NCBI GenBank assembly: GCA_029532625.1
Contig: JARFXM010000006.1
Coordinates: 1,426,001 to 1,490,000, forward strand
Direction of reading: 5' to 3'
DNA length: 64,000 nucleotides
Source of the DNA: Lomentospora prolificans
Taxonomy: Eukaryota; Ascomycota; Sordariomycetes; Microascales; Microascaceae
In this document: in pieces, positions 1 to 11,581 of the stretch
How the letters are laid out: each line of letters begins with the position of its first letter
Position numbering within the stretch: position 1 is the stretch's first letter
Program-made: the position numbers and the translations under genes
The notes under the pieces: generated by a model
What the model was told of the DNA's origin: nothing
Databases searched by the model: none
What the model saw: the letters and a program-made list of their open reading frames with translations, nothing else

Positions 1-1044
1 CGATCATGCTGTCATCATCTAGCTAGTCCCAAGGTCGTGTTCAGGGCGGTTGCTAGGGAATCTAGGCGACAAGAATCGTCAAGGGCTAGGGGTGGCAGGC
101 GAGCACGAGCGCAAAGGGAGCAGGCAGAAGAATTTCTGTACGGCTCCGACAACTCGCCGCTAATGCTGGGATGGGGCAAGTGGCAGAACGGGTGATAGGA
201 GGGGAGTGGGTGGGGGAAGGAAGAATGTGATGCACTTGGAGATTGAGAACCAGGAGAGAATTGGCTACTTACTCACACGAGGCCGCGCGGTAATCAGAAC
301 TGTCGAGAAGAGGAGTTGGTGATGGATTTGGGGATAGGAATTACGGAAGAGGCGAACTGATGTCCTGGATATGTTTGTCGGTGTATGGGGGACAGAGGGG
401 GGCGGCGGTGGTTGGAGGAGTGGCCAATGGCTCGAAAAACAAGAAGGAAATTTGTTTAGGTAATACAGGATTATAGGGGACTCGGGGACGAAATGGCACG
501 CAAGGACTTTACTCCCAGTATTGTGTTCTGACTGGAGTCTTGGGTAATAGTCAAATGTTGAAAAGTGTCCAGTAGTGTGAGTCCTGCGGTACTTGGCTCG
601 TGCTCATCTAGTACCTGAGCCAGCCACCGCGCGTCAGAATAGGCTCCAGGATTTCCTCGGCGCGAATGTCTCCTGAATCTTCTGACAGGTATCCCCAAAG
701 TACCAACACCTGGTTGAACCCATGCCTGGTAGCCCCGTCCTGTCCCTTCATTTGTTAAGCTAGCCGCTAAAACCTCGGTTCTAGACCCCTTACTACTCAA
801 CGCAGGCGCGCCATCTGTTCCTTGCTCAGCTACACGCCCAAGTCGCCGACAGCGCCAAAATTTCCGTGCAATTGAAGACGCCAAAGTGTCAACTATTGCA
901 GCTTCCCGACCAAAGCCTAATAATTGAGCACACTGCGCCCTCGGGGACCGTCCATCTCCACGCCATCCAAAACTAGCCTTATTGCTACTACTCGGAAATC
1001 AAGTTTAAGCAGTTGACTTGGTTCCTCCCTTGCATTCTGTCACG
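1..1044. other. Intergenic; possible leader of an off-window gene
   Basis: No coding gene is supported here. Read on the minus strand, roughly 420 down to 60 is C/T-rich in the manner of a fungal 5' leader. It contains a donor-like GTGAGTAAGT near 280, so a minus-strand gene may begin here and run off the left edge. The longest open frame (471-884, minus) matches nothing recognisable. The bases just before 1045 must hold the EMP24 promoter; no clear TATA box was seen. Confidence 0.3.
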
Positions 1045-1960
1045 ATGCTCTTTTTATCTGCTGCGAGGCTGTTCCTCGCCGGTGCCGCGCTCTTCAGCAC
1101 CGTGAGCGCCCACAACATCGCCCTACCTGCTCACGGTCGCGAGTGTTTCCACGAAACCCTCCACAGGGACGACAAAATGACGGTTACCTTCCAGGTTGGC
1201 GATCGAGAGTTTGGCAGCGCAGGAAACCTCGACATCGATTTCTGGGTATGAAGTTACAGTCGGTTGGAGGCGCGAGCCCCTAAATGCGGTTAACTAACGA
1301 TAGAACTATAGATCACAAGCCCTACGGGGCAGTACGAGACGTTTGAAAAGTCTGTTTCAAACGGCGATTTTTCCTTCACCGCCAAGGTCGATGGAAGGTA
1401 TACCTACTGCTTTGGGAACGAGCATTGGGGCGCCAACTCCAAGGAAGTCTCCTTCAACGTCCACGGAATCGTTTATGTTAATGAGGAGGATCTTCCTTCT
1501 GACCCACTCGAAAAAGAAGGTGAGGCAATTGTGCTGCCGTAGCTATACCAAGGTGATATCTAACGAGCATACTCGCTCCTAGTTCGCAAGCTGTCCGATC
1601 TTCTCAACCAAGTCAAGGATGAACAGTCCTACATTATCATGCGAGAGCGAACCCACCGTAACACAGCCGAGAGTACCAATAGCAGAGTCAAGTGGTGGAA
1701 CATGTTTGTCATTGGAGTCGTTATTGGCGAGTCCCTATTCCAAGTCTGGTGGCTTCGCCGATTCTTCGAGGTACGGAAGTAGAGAACCTCTTTTGGGCAT
1801 ATTACTCTGCTTTTCACTATTTTCTTCTGTCTGCCGTTGGCATGCGCATGTTCACAGCTATGTCTGTCGTGTTTTAAAAGAGTTGATGAAAAAGAGCTCT
1901 GCAGAATTGCTGACTGCTCTGCCTCAACCGCCTGGTATATAGGTCAAGCGAGTCGTATGA
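1045..1960 (+). CDS. EMP24: p24-beta cargo receptor (Emp24/TMED2 type)
   Basis: Type I membrane cargo receptor of COPII/COPI vesicles cycling between ER and Golgi. Exons are 1045-1245, 1312-1519, 1583-1770 and 1943-1960, giving 204 residues, the usual p24 size. A signal peptide (about residues 1-22, starting MLFLSAARLF) precedes a GOLD domain with paired cysteines (CFHETL and YTYCFGN). A helical stretch carrying the family motif MRERTHRNTAESTNSR leads to one transmembrane helix near the C-terminus. The last exon is only 18 nt; joined after FFE it yields FFEVKRVV, the expected p24-beta cytosolic tail. This is why I extend the gene beyond the in-frame TAG at 1780-1782, which lies inside intron 3 (1771-1942). 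The ATG at 1045 is preferred over the in-frame GTG at 1018 because it starts the signal peptide. It converges on the DUF3405 gene. Confidence 0.92.
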
Positions 1961-2482
1961 GATGAAGGACAGGCTGCCTACTAACTTCGGACAACCGAGT
2001 ATCATTCTTTTCAATTCCGGTTCTGGCTAGGCGTATAAAGGGACAACAGTTGGCCAGCGAATGATGGGTTCATTTCCAGGGGAGAAGACGTGGAAAAGAC
2101 CGGGCGTTCATTGTAGGACGTGTATACGTGAAACTGGTGTATCGGTATTAGATGATCAAAAGATCGCACCACTTAATGATTGCATATATCACCTCTGCAC
2201 CTTGTATTAGTACTCTCCATCTTAGCCTAGGTGAAACTATGATGGGAAGTCTGCTCGAACTTGTGGTCAAATCATTCTCATGTCTAATGCCTTCTATCCC
2301 AGTCTTTTCAACTAAACCGCCATAAAAGCTACCCGAAAATATGCTACCAATGCGCAACTACCTGATGCCTGAGAAGGAATATAAAGAACAAATTAGCAAC
2401 CCGCCCCAAAAAACGCCATGTCAATGAGCTTGAGGGTAGAATAGTAAAAGATGCCGCAAAACCCGAAGAACGTCGCTCCGCC
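1961..2482. other. Convergent 3' intergenic region
   Basis: A 522-bp gap separates the 3' ends of the p24 gene and the DUF3405 gene. It is moderately AT-rich, as expected for two facing 3' untranslated regions. No gene or notable repeat was seen; the short open frames here have no recognisable content. Confidence 0.6.
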
Positions 2483-5014
2483 TCAGGAGCCGACGTCAAA
2501 CTCGGACTCTTCGTTCGGATCCTCTAGAATTTCCATCTCCTCTTCCGGGGGTGCTTCCACAATCATGCCGACGTTCTTGATAGGATGGAGAAGCATAGGA
2601 GGGAGGCACATCCGCCCTTCACCGCCCCTGCCTTCCTTTTCCTTTAGCTCAAAGTCTTCCCCACCGCCATACTTGGCTTCGAAACCTAGCCAGGCCCTAT
2701 ACAGGTCAGGGGCGAAGTCTGATCTGTAGAACCAGCTCAGCCCATGGAGGTTATGCTCCTTTTGGCCGAAAACGCTAGACCTAGAGCCTCCACTGGCACC
2801 GTTGCGTCCACCGTTGAGCACCTGCGCAAAGTACCCGGTGGGCCATTCGCGGTCAACATAAGAAGGATGAGGGACGTAGACAGCTTTGTAGCCGTGCTGG
2901 AGTGCGACCGTAGCAGGCCACATCTCGGGGAAGGCAAAGTGCTTCTTAAAGGTTGTCTCGCGGTGCATCGTGGTAAGGAGACGGCGGGACATTCTGGAGG
3001 CGGTATTGATATGGGCGCGGCGAGGGGGCCGGCCCTGAGTGTTGTTGTAGCCGGTGATGTCATCCGCAAGGCCCCAGGTTGTGCCTTCAGGATCAAAAAT
3101 GGGCATAAAAGAAATGAGATCGGCTTCTTCGCCCACCCCCCAGGCGTACATGTCCTGCTCCTGGGAGGTTGGAGGCGTAGGGTCCTCTCCGTACTCGAAC
3201 CAATCGTCTTCATCTGCGGGACGCTCGGGACCCCAGACTATCTTCTCGGGGACTTGGTCCCCAGGCCTCATGCCGGGCACGCCTGTTCGAAGATCAGAGG
3301 GGTTTCCCCGCGCCATCTCGGTCTGAATCTTGGCTAGTTGTTTGAATTCGTCCCAGCTGCCATGCACACTTGGCACGTAGAATCTTGCGTTTCTCTCCCA
3401 GAGTCCCTTCCTCGGCTGGTCACGGGACCAGTTCTCGATCTTGGTGAAGAAATCGTAATAGTGACCAGTATACCGTATATCCATCTCCCAGTGCCAAAAA
3501 TACTCATACTCGGGATGAATATGTGCGAAATGCTGCATCGCCATCTGTAGGCCCCGATAAGGCCCGTGGACGGGCAAATTGGGCCCCTTGACGTACAAGT
3601 CATAAACACCCTGATACAGAGCTAGCATCTGCGTCTGTGTCCACAACGTAACAAGACCCCTAAACTCTCGAGGAATGCGCTCGCGGATGACGCGGTCGTA
3701 CGATGCAGGGTCGGCCCAGATCGGGTTATTTCCTTCGTCTTTGACCTGAACGAGGAGATGCACATCGTACCGTCCGCCCGATGCCAGAGAAAGCTCAGAG
3801 ATGAGTGAGCGGACATAGATGATCTCATCGGCTTGCCATTCCATATCGTCCCAGCATCGAAGCACAAGAGCTGTTCTACCCTCCACCTTGGACTCAGAAG
3901 CGGCGGCTTTCTGCCCCTGATCAGCACTTCTATCGGTCAGATTCCTAGTCTCGGACGGGGCGTGAGGAGGCTTCTCGTCAATAAAGAAGCCGCGCGACTC
4001 GGGCTTTCGTGCCGGAATAGCCTTGTACCTCGCGGCATTGGCTTGGTAGCAACGTCTCTGGGCATCGGCCCAATCAACCTTCCTATAATCGATTTGGGAT
4101 GAGCTCGCCCACACACTGCCGGCGCCCTCAGTGTCACCAATCTCACCCCTACCAATGCCGCCCTGCCTCGCCGAGTAACCCATGCCGTACGGTCCGTACC
4201 GACCAAATCTATCAAAACAAATATCCTCGGGCAGAGATAGCATATCGTATGATCCAATAACGTGCTCAGGAAATCCTTTGGGACGGCCATCGAAGTACCG
4301 AATGCTTGGAACCCGAACAGTATTCTGGATATCAAGGAAGCATTCCGTGAGTTCTTCGGAAGATGTGGCAAAAATCGAGCTCGGGTTATCGGTAACGAAG
4401 CTCTTGCTGGGGGGGAGGCCTCTCCTATGGTGGCCGTCGGTGGGTGCAGGGTGTTCTTCTACTGCCCTCGGATACTCGGGCTCGTTATGCTCGGCTGAAA
4501 GAAGCGTTCTTATGCCACCATAATAGCGAGATAGTTTTGGAAACTTCTCCCAGGTCGGCGGCTCCGGGGGGAGCTTCTTGAAGTCTCCCCTAGCCAGCTT
4601 CGCGCTCTCCATCCGGCTAGCACGGACAAGGGTGCATGCCATGAAAATCAAAGATGATATGATGATACAGGACAGATACCGTGCTGGGCGGTTAGGTAGT
4701 CGGTAAGGGTATATCCGTCGTACGCGTTGTTTGACTAACGCCCGCTTTTGGGGGGCAAGCATAGCTGTGACACTAGATTCAGAGCAGGAACTCTGACGGG
4801 ATCCATCCGTACTACGGGAGTAGTAGGAAGAGGCGAAAGAAGGAGGGGTCTCGGGCTCATCGTCGCCATCGTATTCCGAGTAATCCGAATAACCTTCCGT
4901 GAATCTCTCTTTCGTGGGGCTTCTTAGCTTCTCGTATGTAGGGAGCGTAGAGGGACCTTCAGATCGGCCCAGCCGCCGGAGAGGCCCTGGCAGGACCTCC
5001 GAAAACCTGGGCAT
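2483..5014 (-). CDS. DUF3405 type II membrane protein
   Basis: Uninterrupted 843-residue frame. The first 110 residues are Ser/Pro/acidic-rich and probably cytosolic. A single hydrophobic segment at about 112-131 follows an Arg/Lys-rich stretch, the arrangement of a type II signal anchor. The rest is then expected in the secretory lumen. From about residue 380 (TALVLRCWDD) to the C-terminus it matches the fungal DUF3405 family, including the region around YFWHWEMDIRYTG (about 505-517), whose acidic motif resembles glycosyltransferases. That enzymatic role is inference; family function is not established to my knowledge. The start follows the longest frame and puts the anchor at a sensible distance. 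Alternative antisense frames within it are shadows. It faces the p24 gene, and its upstream side opens onto a 4.7-kb gap. Confidence 0.9.
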   Translation of the reverse strand: MPRFSEVLPGPLRRLGRSEGPSTLPTYEKLRSPTKERFTEGYSDYSEYDGDDEPETPPSFASSYYSRSTDGSRQSSCSESSVTAMLAPQKRALVKQRVRRIYPYRLPNRPARYLSCIIISSLIFMACTLVRASRMESAKLARGDFKKLPPEPPTWEKFPKLSRYYGGIRTLLSAEHNEPEYPRAVEEHPAPTDGHHRRGLPPSKSFVTDNPSSIFATSSEELTECFLDIQNTVRVPSIRYFDGRPKGFPEHVIGSYDMLSLPEDICFDRFGRYGPYGMGYSARQGGIGRGEIGDTEGAGSVWASSSQIDYRKVDWADAQRRCYQANAARYKAIPARKPESRGFFIDEKPPHAPSETRNLTDRSADQGQKAAASESKVEGRTALVLRCWDDMEWQADEIIYVRSLISELSLASGGRYDVHLLVQVKDEGNNPIWADPASYDRVIRERIPREFRGLVTLWTQTQMLALYQGVYDLYVKGPNLPVHGPYRGLQMAMQHFAHIHPEYEYFWHWEMDIRYTGHYYDFFTKIENWSRDQPRKGLWERNARFYVPSVHGSWDEFKQLAKIQTEMARGNPSDLRTGVPGMRPGDQVPEKIVWGPERPADEDDWFEYGEDPTPPTSQEQDMYAWGVGEEADLISFMPIFDPEGTTWGLADDITGYNNTQGRPPRRAHINTASRMSRRLLTTMHRETTFKKHFAFPEMWPATVALQHGYKAVYVPHPSYVDREWPTGYFAQVLNGGRNGASGGSRSSVFGQKEHNLHGLSWFYRSDFAPDLYRAWLGFEAKYGGGEDFELKEKEGRGGEGRMCLPPMLLHPIKNVGMIVEAPPEEEMEILEDPNEESEFDVGS

Positions 5015-5511
5015 GGGCTCCGATAAACTCGACCTGACCGTTGATGTTAGTATTTATTTTCGGTTGGGCACGTTCCTCGGACTCAAGGGAGGCAGTCGCC
5101 AGGGGTTTCCTCACTTAAAGGTGTCGTCAGAGAGCCGATATAACTTAACCGCTTGGTAAGCTTCAAGCGAAGCGGTGGCTCCCAACGTGTTGGGAGTGGA
5201 AATCTAGAGAGGCGCGTCGCTTTGATCACCGTGTTTGGCGGGCTATTTTCCGTCTAAACGAAACACCGAATCGTTTGAAATGAGGTGGGTCGTCGCAATA
5301 AGCGAGATCGCAATGGTGAGTTTGGGAGCTCAAGAAAGTACGGACGGATCGGGCTGCAGGGCACAATCACTGACGGGAAAATGAATTTGATTCTACTCCG
5401 CCGCTCTCCTCGCATGGCTACTTCGTATTTTGCCCGAGTTGGGATGCGCCAACGGATTTGGTTGCCCAGGGCAACGTAAAGCCCCATCCAACAGTACGTA
5501 CGTCCGTAAAT

Positions 5512-5523
5512 GTACCTTGGTAC
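5512..5523. repeat. Dispersed inverted repeat GTACCTTGGTAC
   Basis: Five-base arms GTACC/GGTAC around TT. The identical 12-mer recurs at 38140-38151. Close variants sit at 8404-8414, 14937-14947, 17024-17035 and 28747-28758, all outside genes. Function is unknown. Confidence 0.6.
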
Positions 5524-8106
5524 TCCATATTATTATCGCTCACGTTCGCAAGCCACTTACGCGACACTCGTTTCAACTGTTGAATTGTTCTCGACGCCAA
5601 GTTGGGAATAGGCCTCACCATTATTTCTCAGTACACTGTCTAAAAGATGCGAAAGATTCCTCATAGCAACTGAAAAAATATGCTGCTTTAAGCAGGCAGA
5701 AAGTTCAAGATTGCGTTGGCGCGCCTCCATGGCCCGAATTCATTATTGTGTAGTCAGCACGACAAGCTCTATTACCTCCATCAGTAGACTTCCGTCAATT
5801 AATGGGATCTTTGCTCCCCTGGAGAATGAGTATCGAAGATCGCCACCCCCAGCATATACATATGGGCAATTGCAACGAAGACGAAATACACTAAAGGAAC
5901 TTGACAAGACCAGACATGGGATTGTCGCTCCCCAATTTTTGGTCTGGGGTGATGATGCTGGAGTCCCATACAAAAGCACATCGCACCACGAATAAGTTGC
6001 GAAGCCCATCTACCCCCTATCCCGTCGCTGCCTTCCGGCTATTTTCTACTAGTGCCTAAAGCAAGGAAAGAGAGAAGAGGATTAAAGGGGCAAGAGCTAC
6101 GATAACCCTTTCGCTCTTCTCCGACTCTCGCCCACTGGAAGAGTAACCCCTACGATGGGGGGCTGTGACTGCATATCGCGAACCACTGACTCGAGCAAGT
6201 TGATATACTCGCAACTCCTACTGGGTAGAATTAAGATGCCCATGCTGCATGGAATCAGGGATAGAACTACTTGTAGTGTGAATGATATTCTAACCAACAA
6301 CCAAAATTAACTCTGCCCTTTCCTGGAGAATGCAGAGGCCTATTATCGAAAAAGAAGTTCCAGAGAAGGAGGCTGTGCAGCCCGAAATGAATCCGCCCTG
6401 ACAATCTGTGCCCTCCGGATCCAGACTGTCGGGTCCCCGACGCACCACGGCACGGAAACCAGTCCTAACTTGCATTGGGATCTTGGAACAATTTGCGAAT
6501 GGTATGGGAAAAGACGTATTTCCTTGATACCATTCAGTTCGTCTCTTTATTTTGTTCTTTTCCAGGGTTAGATTAGATTACATTGCCACTCTCGTATTGT
6601 CCATGCAGGGAACAACAGAACTACAACGCTACGTTAAAATAGAATAGTTTTAAAAGGCCTGCACGGTCGTTTAGTTCGATTGAGCTGAGGAGGCAGGCGT
6701 TGATCCACAATCAGAAGTCGAGTGAGTGTGAGTCTGAGATGCATAATGAGACAACACCAACCCTAGAATCGCAACCCGAGTTTATACACTTTTAGTTTTG
6801 CCGGTGAATCGAATGACGGTTTGCTCATGCCTTTCACCCTTGCATACCTCGGCCCAGCACGTCACCAAGCTATCAAATGGCGGGGTCGCCATCGCTCTCA
6901 GAGAGCTGGTCAGACAACCAGGCCAACCGGGTTAGGCGAGAAAGACCCTTGGCGCCATTCAGGGTATATCGGCGGTAAAGGCTGAGGATGATCATCTCTT
7001 TTAAGTGTCCGAAGCAAGAAACAACGGGATGATAGCCCACCCCGCGGCCTCCAAAGTCTAGCGTAGCATCGCTTCGAAGGTCGCAGGCTGCGATGCCGTC
7101 GTGACAAGACGCAGTGAAGCCTTAATAGATACCGCTCTCTCTGATAGAGAATAAAAAGCGCGCAAATTGATCCCGCCAAGTTCTACGTTTCTAACCCAGA
7201 AGATACAAACCTAAGCCTAGCCAACGCCATGTTGCAGCCACACCGGGAAGACCAGGTTACCGCTTCAGAGGTAGAACGAACCATGCGACCTGAATATGGT
7301 CTAGTAACGGCAAGAAGGGTGGTTGCCAAAGGTAAGGCGGGCCAAGGCAGCATGTCTTCCCATCGGCCACGGGTAAGGCAGCTTGGAAACGTTTGCGCCT
7401 TCCTAATGGCTTGTATGCCAGACGAGGGTAGTCACTTGACATAACGGGAATGCGTGTAGCTCGAGAGAGGCTAAATAAAGAACCACTCCAGAGTCCCTCG
7501 ACGCAATCCCGTCCTGAGGCGCGATATAGGGTGGCTATTGGGTGCCTGATGAAGCAACAGACGGCGAGGGCTTGACCGTCACGCGGGCGGGACGACAACC
7601 GACCCTGTCAACGGGGCCAACGAGGCAATGCATGCAACCAAGCATGTCTCTCGCTGTCTAGCACCTTCGCTCCTCCATAGCACTCGCCTTCCAACTTCCC
7701 CCGGTTATTGCGCCGGGGCCAAGTAAGGGGTTGTAGCTAAAGGATGCCTGCCTACTATTCCGCACATCACTCAAGGTCGGACTGGATGGAAATAGTTGGT
7801 GGGCGTGGCCCACGATGCGACCGGGTATGGCTGTGAAGGGCCAAGGAAACGGAAGAAAAGACAAGAAGTCATTCTCCTCCTTGAAAATGCATCCAGAATT
7901 GCGGGATCGGCATCGGCGATGGCTAGTAGATGCTGGCAGACGTCGAAGTGGACTTTGTCCCGGACCCTCCCGTAGAGGGGTGTTAACGATGTATCGACGC
8001 TCACTCCGATTAATAATTTCGAATGATATACTGTGGCCCGGCGAAAGGGACAGAAATTATGTCGGCAAGAAAAATCCAGCGAGAGAAACAGAAGAGAAAG
8101 AGGGGA

Positions 8107-8130
8107 AGAGAGAGAGAGAGAGACACACAC
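8107..8130. repeat. (AG)8(AC)4 microsatellite
   Basis: Eight AG units run directly into four AC units in non-coding DNA. It is a simple sequence repeat with no sign of function. Confidence 0.9.
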
Positions 8131-9603
8131 GGGTCAGGGTGGCCGCAGAATGGGCCGGTGGCTCCCTCGCCGCCTTTTATAATAACGGGCCTGAGAGTCA
8201 AAGTGGCCAGAGTCAAGCCCCAAATGGCCGGCCCATTCGGTGGCCGCCTGCTCCATCCTCGATGACAACCAATGACACCGCCACGCTCCAGGAAGGCTAG
8301 TTCGTACCACCGGCACGATCTGGTGGCTGTGTGCCCTGTAGCCTGTGGCTAGTAAAACCGAGCCCAAGTCCGTGTCACGCCGCCAGCGTAAAAGGTCTTG
8401 TTGGTACCAAGTACTTTCCATTAGTACCGCCTGGCTAAGACCGTTACCACCAACGAAGAGTATATCACTCATACTCCGCTATGTACAGCGATGAGGCCGA
8501 GAAGCGGATTAATTCATTGATGGGCACGCACCAAAACCACGCCGCAATTCAATGCGGCCGTCCGCGACCACTCCTCCGCTCCGACATGGGCAGAACTGCC
8601 TGCGTTTCCATCGCTCTCTAGGTCGCCGATGGTCCGGCACCTGCAAAGCAGCATCCCCCACCTCTATAGCTGGCTAGCTCCGTTTCGACCATCACAGCCT
8701 TGGAACGCGCGCAAGATCTGCTCCGAAAATGCTGGCTGTGGTATCGCTTTTTTTAGTCTCCCTCGAATAGTGTTCTTGCACTCGATCCTTGTAGCCAAAC
8801 TGGATTAAGTGGTGAATTCCGGCCGTCCCATGAAGCGTTACAACTCCCTTCGCCCCTACCGGGCCTCTTTAATCAGCCCTCTCAGGATTCTACCCGCGTT
8901 TGGAGGCTATCTCCAGCCTTGACCATCGGTTCGGGCTGCACCATAATATCGTCCGCCCATACCGACAGTCCCAATTTCACATTGCGCGTTTGGTTCATTC
9001 TTTACATCAATTTTAGCAACGATGTCACTCCGCCTCTTTTCCTGCCTACCCAGGTGTCCATGCATATCTTGCACTTTCCCGTTGTAGGTTGTAGCTGTGA
9101 AATCAAGCATCTTGGTCCCGTCCCAAGTGACACGCCACATGGAATAGGAGTAGGTACGTCGACGAACCTTGGAAATCCTACACAACCATCGACCTGGTGT
9201 TTAGTCCCATAGTCATGAATCCCACAGCCTCGATTTAGCGCCACATTTTGCTTCCATGCCGTTTCCCCCTGATTCTTCTCCAGACCCTATTCTCCATAGG
9301 CAGCACCTGCCCTGGCCTCTCACCCTCTGACCTCTCCATGGATCCAAGTTGGAAATCCCCTTGAAGCAATCATGTATGCACTCTTATCCCTAGCCGACTA
9401 AATATGAGAGCTTCTCTCGACGGGTGCGGCTATGTACAAAGGTACCGCTCTTCGACCAACACCTCCCAACGCGGCCGCTTGTCCTCGGGACTTATACCCA
9501 GTTTCGCCATGCCATCCTCTCACATCCTACCTATACCTTCCCCTCCCCTCCCTTTTTTCCGCTGATGCGTAGTCCTGCCCTGCGTGTATCTGTGTATACA
9601 TGT

Positions 9604-9621
9604 ATATATAGCATATATAGA
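9604..9621 (+). promoter_or_regulatory. Candidate TATA element of the SWIM gene
   Basis: TATATATAG followed by CATATATAG lies 82-99 bp before the ATG at 9703. Its position argues that the in-frame codons from 9424 to 9702 are promoter and leader rather than protein. Confidence 0.5.
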
Positions 9622-9702
9622 CCGGCCTACCATCAGTCCGGAGCTAGCCAACTCTCCTTTCATGAGAAGTGCACCAGCTCTGGCATCTTTTCTTCTGCCC
9701 TC

Positions 9703-11193
9703 ATGCCGTCCACACCTACAAGTGAGCTCAGTCAACTCTCTCTCGGAAGCAGCATGCCGCCAACTGCTCGTCGTCGTAGCTATGCTTCCTCCCGAGGCCA
9801 GGCAAGAGAGGATGTTTCAAGCTCAGAAGATGAGAGCGACTCGGGGACTTCTATGATGGGCGGGGATAGCGATGAGGAGGATCCGTTTCTTATACGCTCC
9901 CCTAATAGGCTTACCTATAAGCTGAATGGGCTTCACCCTGACGTTCGAAGCGTGGCCCGCGATACTTTCCAGGACCCACCCAAGATAACCCTCCAGTACT
10001 GCCGCCTTCAAAACAACGTTTATGCCTTCCAGATGACCGAACTCGTCCATCAATCCATTCGCATCGGCCCTCCAAATAGCGACCAGCCTCATCCGCACTG
10101 CTCCTGCAACAAGACTGCCGTCCCGTGTCGACACGTCTTCTGGCTGATGGACCAGCTAACAAAGCAAACGCTTTATGACCATGACGTCGATGCTCCTTTA
10201 ACCCTCACCCCTCATGGGTACCCCGCCGAGATTGGCCACCCGTTTGACGACATCTCCAACTTCCACCTGGACCTGCTAGCCGAGAGCCTTCACTGTGATA
10301 TGGGGGAGGTGGACTCGGACGAAGAGACCCGCATAAACGAGCACCGCGTTCTTGAGGTGCGAGAGCTCCTCGCATCCATGGCCGCCGTGCCTCCTGAGAA
10401 ATTCCGCCCAGACATATTCACCACACCCCGCCGGGGTAAGAAGCCACTGAAGCGCGGTGATCTTGAGCAGACCCTTTTTCGCATCCTTCTCGACAACAAC
10501 GAGCTCTTCAACTACCTCCTTTCTCTGGCTCGGCCCACCGACTCCATCAGAGACCCATTCAGGAAGCTCTCTCAGCGTGCGACTCGCGTCCTCGCTGAGC
10601 TTGACGACCATTGCTCTACGTCCCCCCATCCGGGGTCGACTGGCTTCCACGTTGAGACTCCGACCTCAACCCATTCCCTATCCCCCACTCAAACAGCTTT
10701 TCTTGGCTTCAAAATATCCTGCGACGTCCCATGGGCCGCCCATCACATTCTTGGAATCATCTCTTCCATCCGCGCAGCAATCTACCCCATCCATGCGTCT
10801 ACTCCCTCACAACGCATTAGCGCCGCTCGCGCTCTAGTTCGTATCTTCTCCAACGTTTCCGACCGCAACCGCGACATTCATCCCGGCGAGACCCCGGCCG
10901 ATCGCAACCTCTACGCCCGCCTCATCGGCACTCGTGACGAAGACTTTATTATCCCTATCCTCACTGACCTTCGCGAGGCTGCCTCTCAGTTTCTTCATAA
11001 CCTAGAAGTCGTGCAGTACCGTTTGGGTGTCCACGGTGCACCGATTACTTATATAGAGAAGTTTAATGATCTCATTACGGTGCTGAGAACTTACCCCCAG
11101 CCGGGTAGTAGTCGGTCCTCGCCTGGTGGAGCTGGCTCCAAGAGACACGGCCAGGACTCAAGTTCGGGCCGGGACCCCAAGAGGGTCAAATAA
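9703..11193 (+). CDS. SWIM zinc-finger protein
   Basis: Single-exon frame of 496 residues. A Ser/Asp/Glu-rich N-terminus (about 35-60) is followed by a SWIM-type zinc finger: C133-S-C135, six residues, C142-R-H144, matching CxC-xn-CxH. SWIM fingers bind DNA or protein partners. The remainder is mostly helical in character with no domain I recognise. A basic Lys/Arg-rich tail (KRHGQDSSSGRDPKRVK) looks like a bipartite nuclear localisation signal, so a nuclear role is inferred. The frame is open from 9424, but a TATA element at about 9604 and the composition of the extra 93 residues favour the ATG at 9703. No MULE transposase domain accompanies the finger. It converges with the atypical kinase 388 bp away. 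Whether it is conserved or lineage-specific cannot be told from the sequence. Confidence 0.78.
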   Translation: MPSTPTSELSQLSLGSSMPPTARRRSYASSRGQAREDVSSSEDESDSGTSMMGGDSDEEDPFLIRSPNRLTYKLNGLHPDVRSVARDTFQDPPKITLQYCRLQNNVYAFQMTELVHQSIRIGPPNSDQPHPHCSCNKTAVPCRHVFWLMDQLTKQTLYDHDVDAPLTLTPHGYPAEIGHPFDDISNFHLDLLAESLHCDMGEVDSDEETRINEHRVLEVRELLASMAAVPPEKFRPDIFTTPRRGKKPLKRGDLEQTLFRILLDNNELFNYLLSLARPTDSIRDPFRKLSQRATRVLAELDDHCSTSPHPGSTGFHVETPTSTHSLSPTQTAFLGFKISCDVPWAAHHILGIISSIRAAIYPIHASTPSQRISAARALVRIFSNVSDRNRDIHPGETPADRNLYARLIGTRDEDFIIPILTDLREAASQFLHNLEVVQYRLGVHGAPITYIEKFNDLITVLRTYPQPGSSRSSPGGAGSKRHGQDSSSGRDPKRVK

Positions 11194-11581
11194 ATAGCAA
11201 GCTGCGGGGCCACCCCAGTTCTAGGGCAACAAAACGTTCGGATCTCGTATAGTTGGACACCGCAAGGGATTTCTCTCTAGAGTCTAGGTGTTGACCATCT
11301 AGCAGTTGGAGCTGCGCTCCGTTTCCTTTTCGGTTGGGAATGCAGTCTTCTAACACGCCTTACCCCCATTCCCATATCCCAATTTCACTTGCAACCACAC
11401 GACTATTATTCACACCCTTTTTGTCGGGAAATAGGCTAAGCCTGCAAGTAGCTCCCGAGTATGTCTAGTATAGCAGATAGATTGCCTAGCGCTGCAAATA
11501 GAGACACGATGAACTCAACCCCCGTGCCGTAAGGGTTACCGGCGCCGACCTTAACTCGAGGACTCAAGAGCAACCTCAGGC
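11194..11581. other. Convergent 3' intergenic region
   Basis: This 388-bp gap lies between the 3' ends of the SWIM-protein gene and the atypical kinase gene. Nothing beyond the two 3' untranslated regions was recognised. Confidence 0.6.

Larger units (their letters stand above)
5015..9702. other. Gene-free region, 4.7 kb
   Basis: Both flanking genes point away from this gap, so it holds two promoters. None of the open frames (all under about 165 codons) resembles a known protein or joins by phase-matched introns. It contains an (AG)8(AC)4 microsatellite, a 12-bp inverted repeat at 5512-5523, the palindrome TTGGTACCAA at 8401-8410, and a TATA-rich stretch near 9604. I see no transposon or RNA gene. 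Confidence 0.55.

Noticed and set aside
1780..1782. TAG as the stop codon of EMP24
   Set aside because: It gives a tail of FFEVRK. The downstream 18-nt exon gives the family-typical FFEVKRVV with sound GT..AG ends.
2744..3337. 197-codon plus-strand frame, and other frames between 2737 and 4523
   Set aside because: They lie wholly inside the DUF3405 gene on the other strand or in other frames and lack any recognisable content.
9424..9702. N-terminal extension of the SWIM protein by 93 codons
   Set aside because: The extension overlaps a TATA-rich stretch and reads like translated promoter and leader; the ATG at 9703 is preferred.
9703..11193. SWIM protein as a domesticated MULE transposase
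   Set aside because: SWIM fingers occur in MULE transposases, but no transposase core, DDE motif or terminal repeats were seen.
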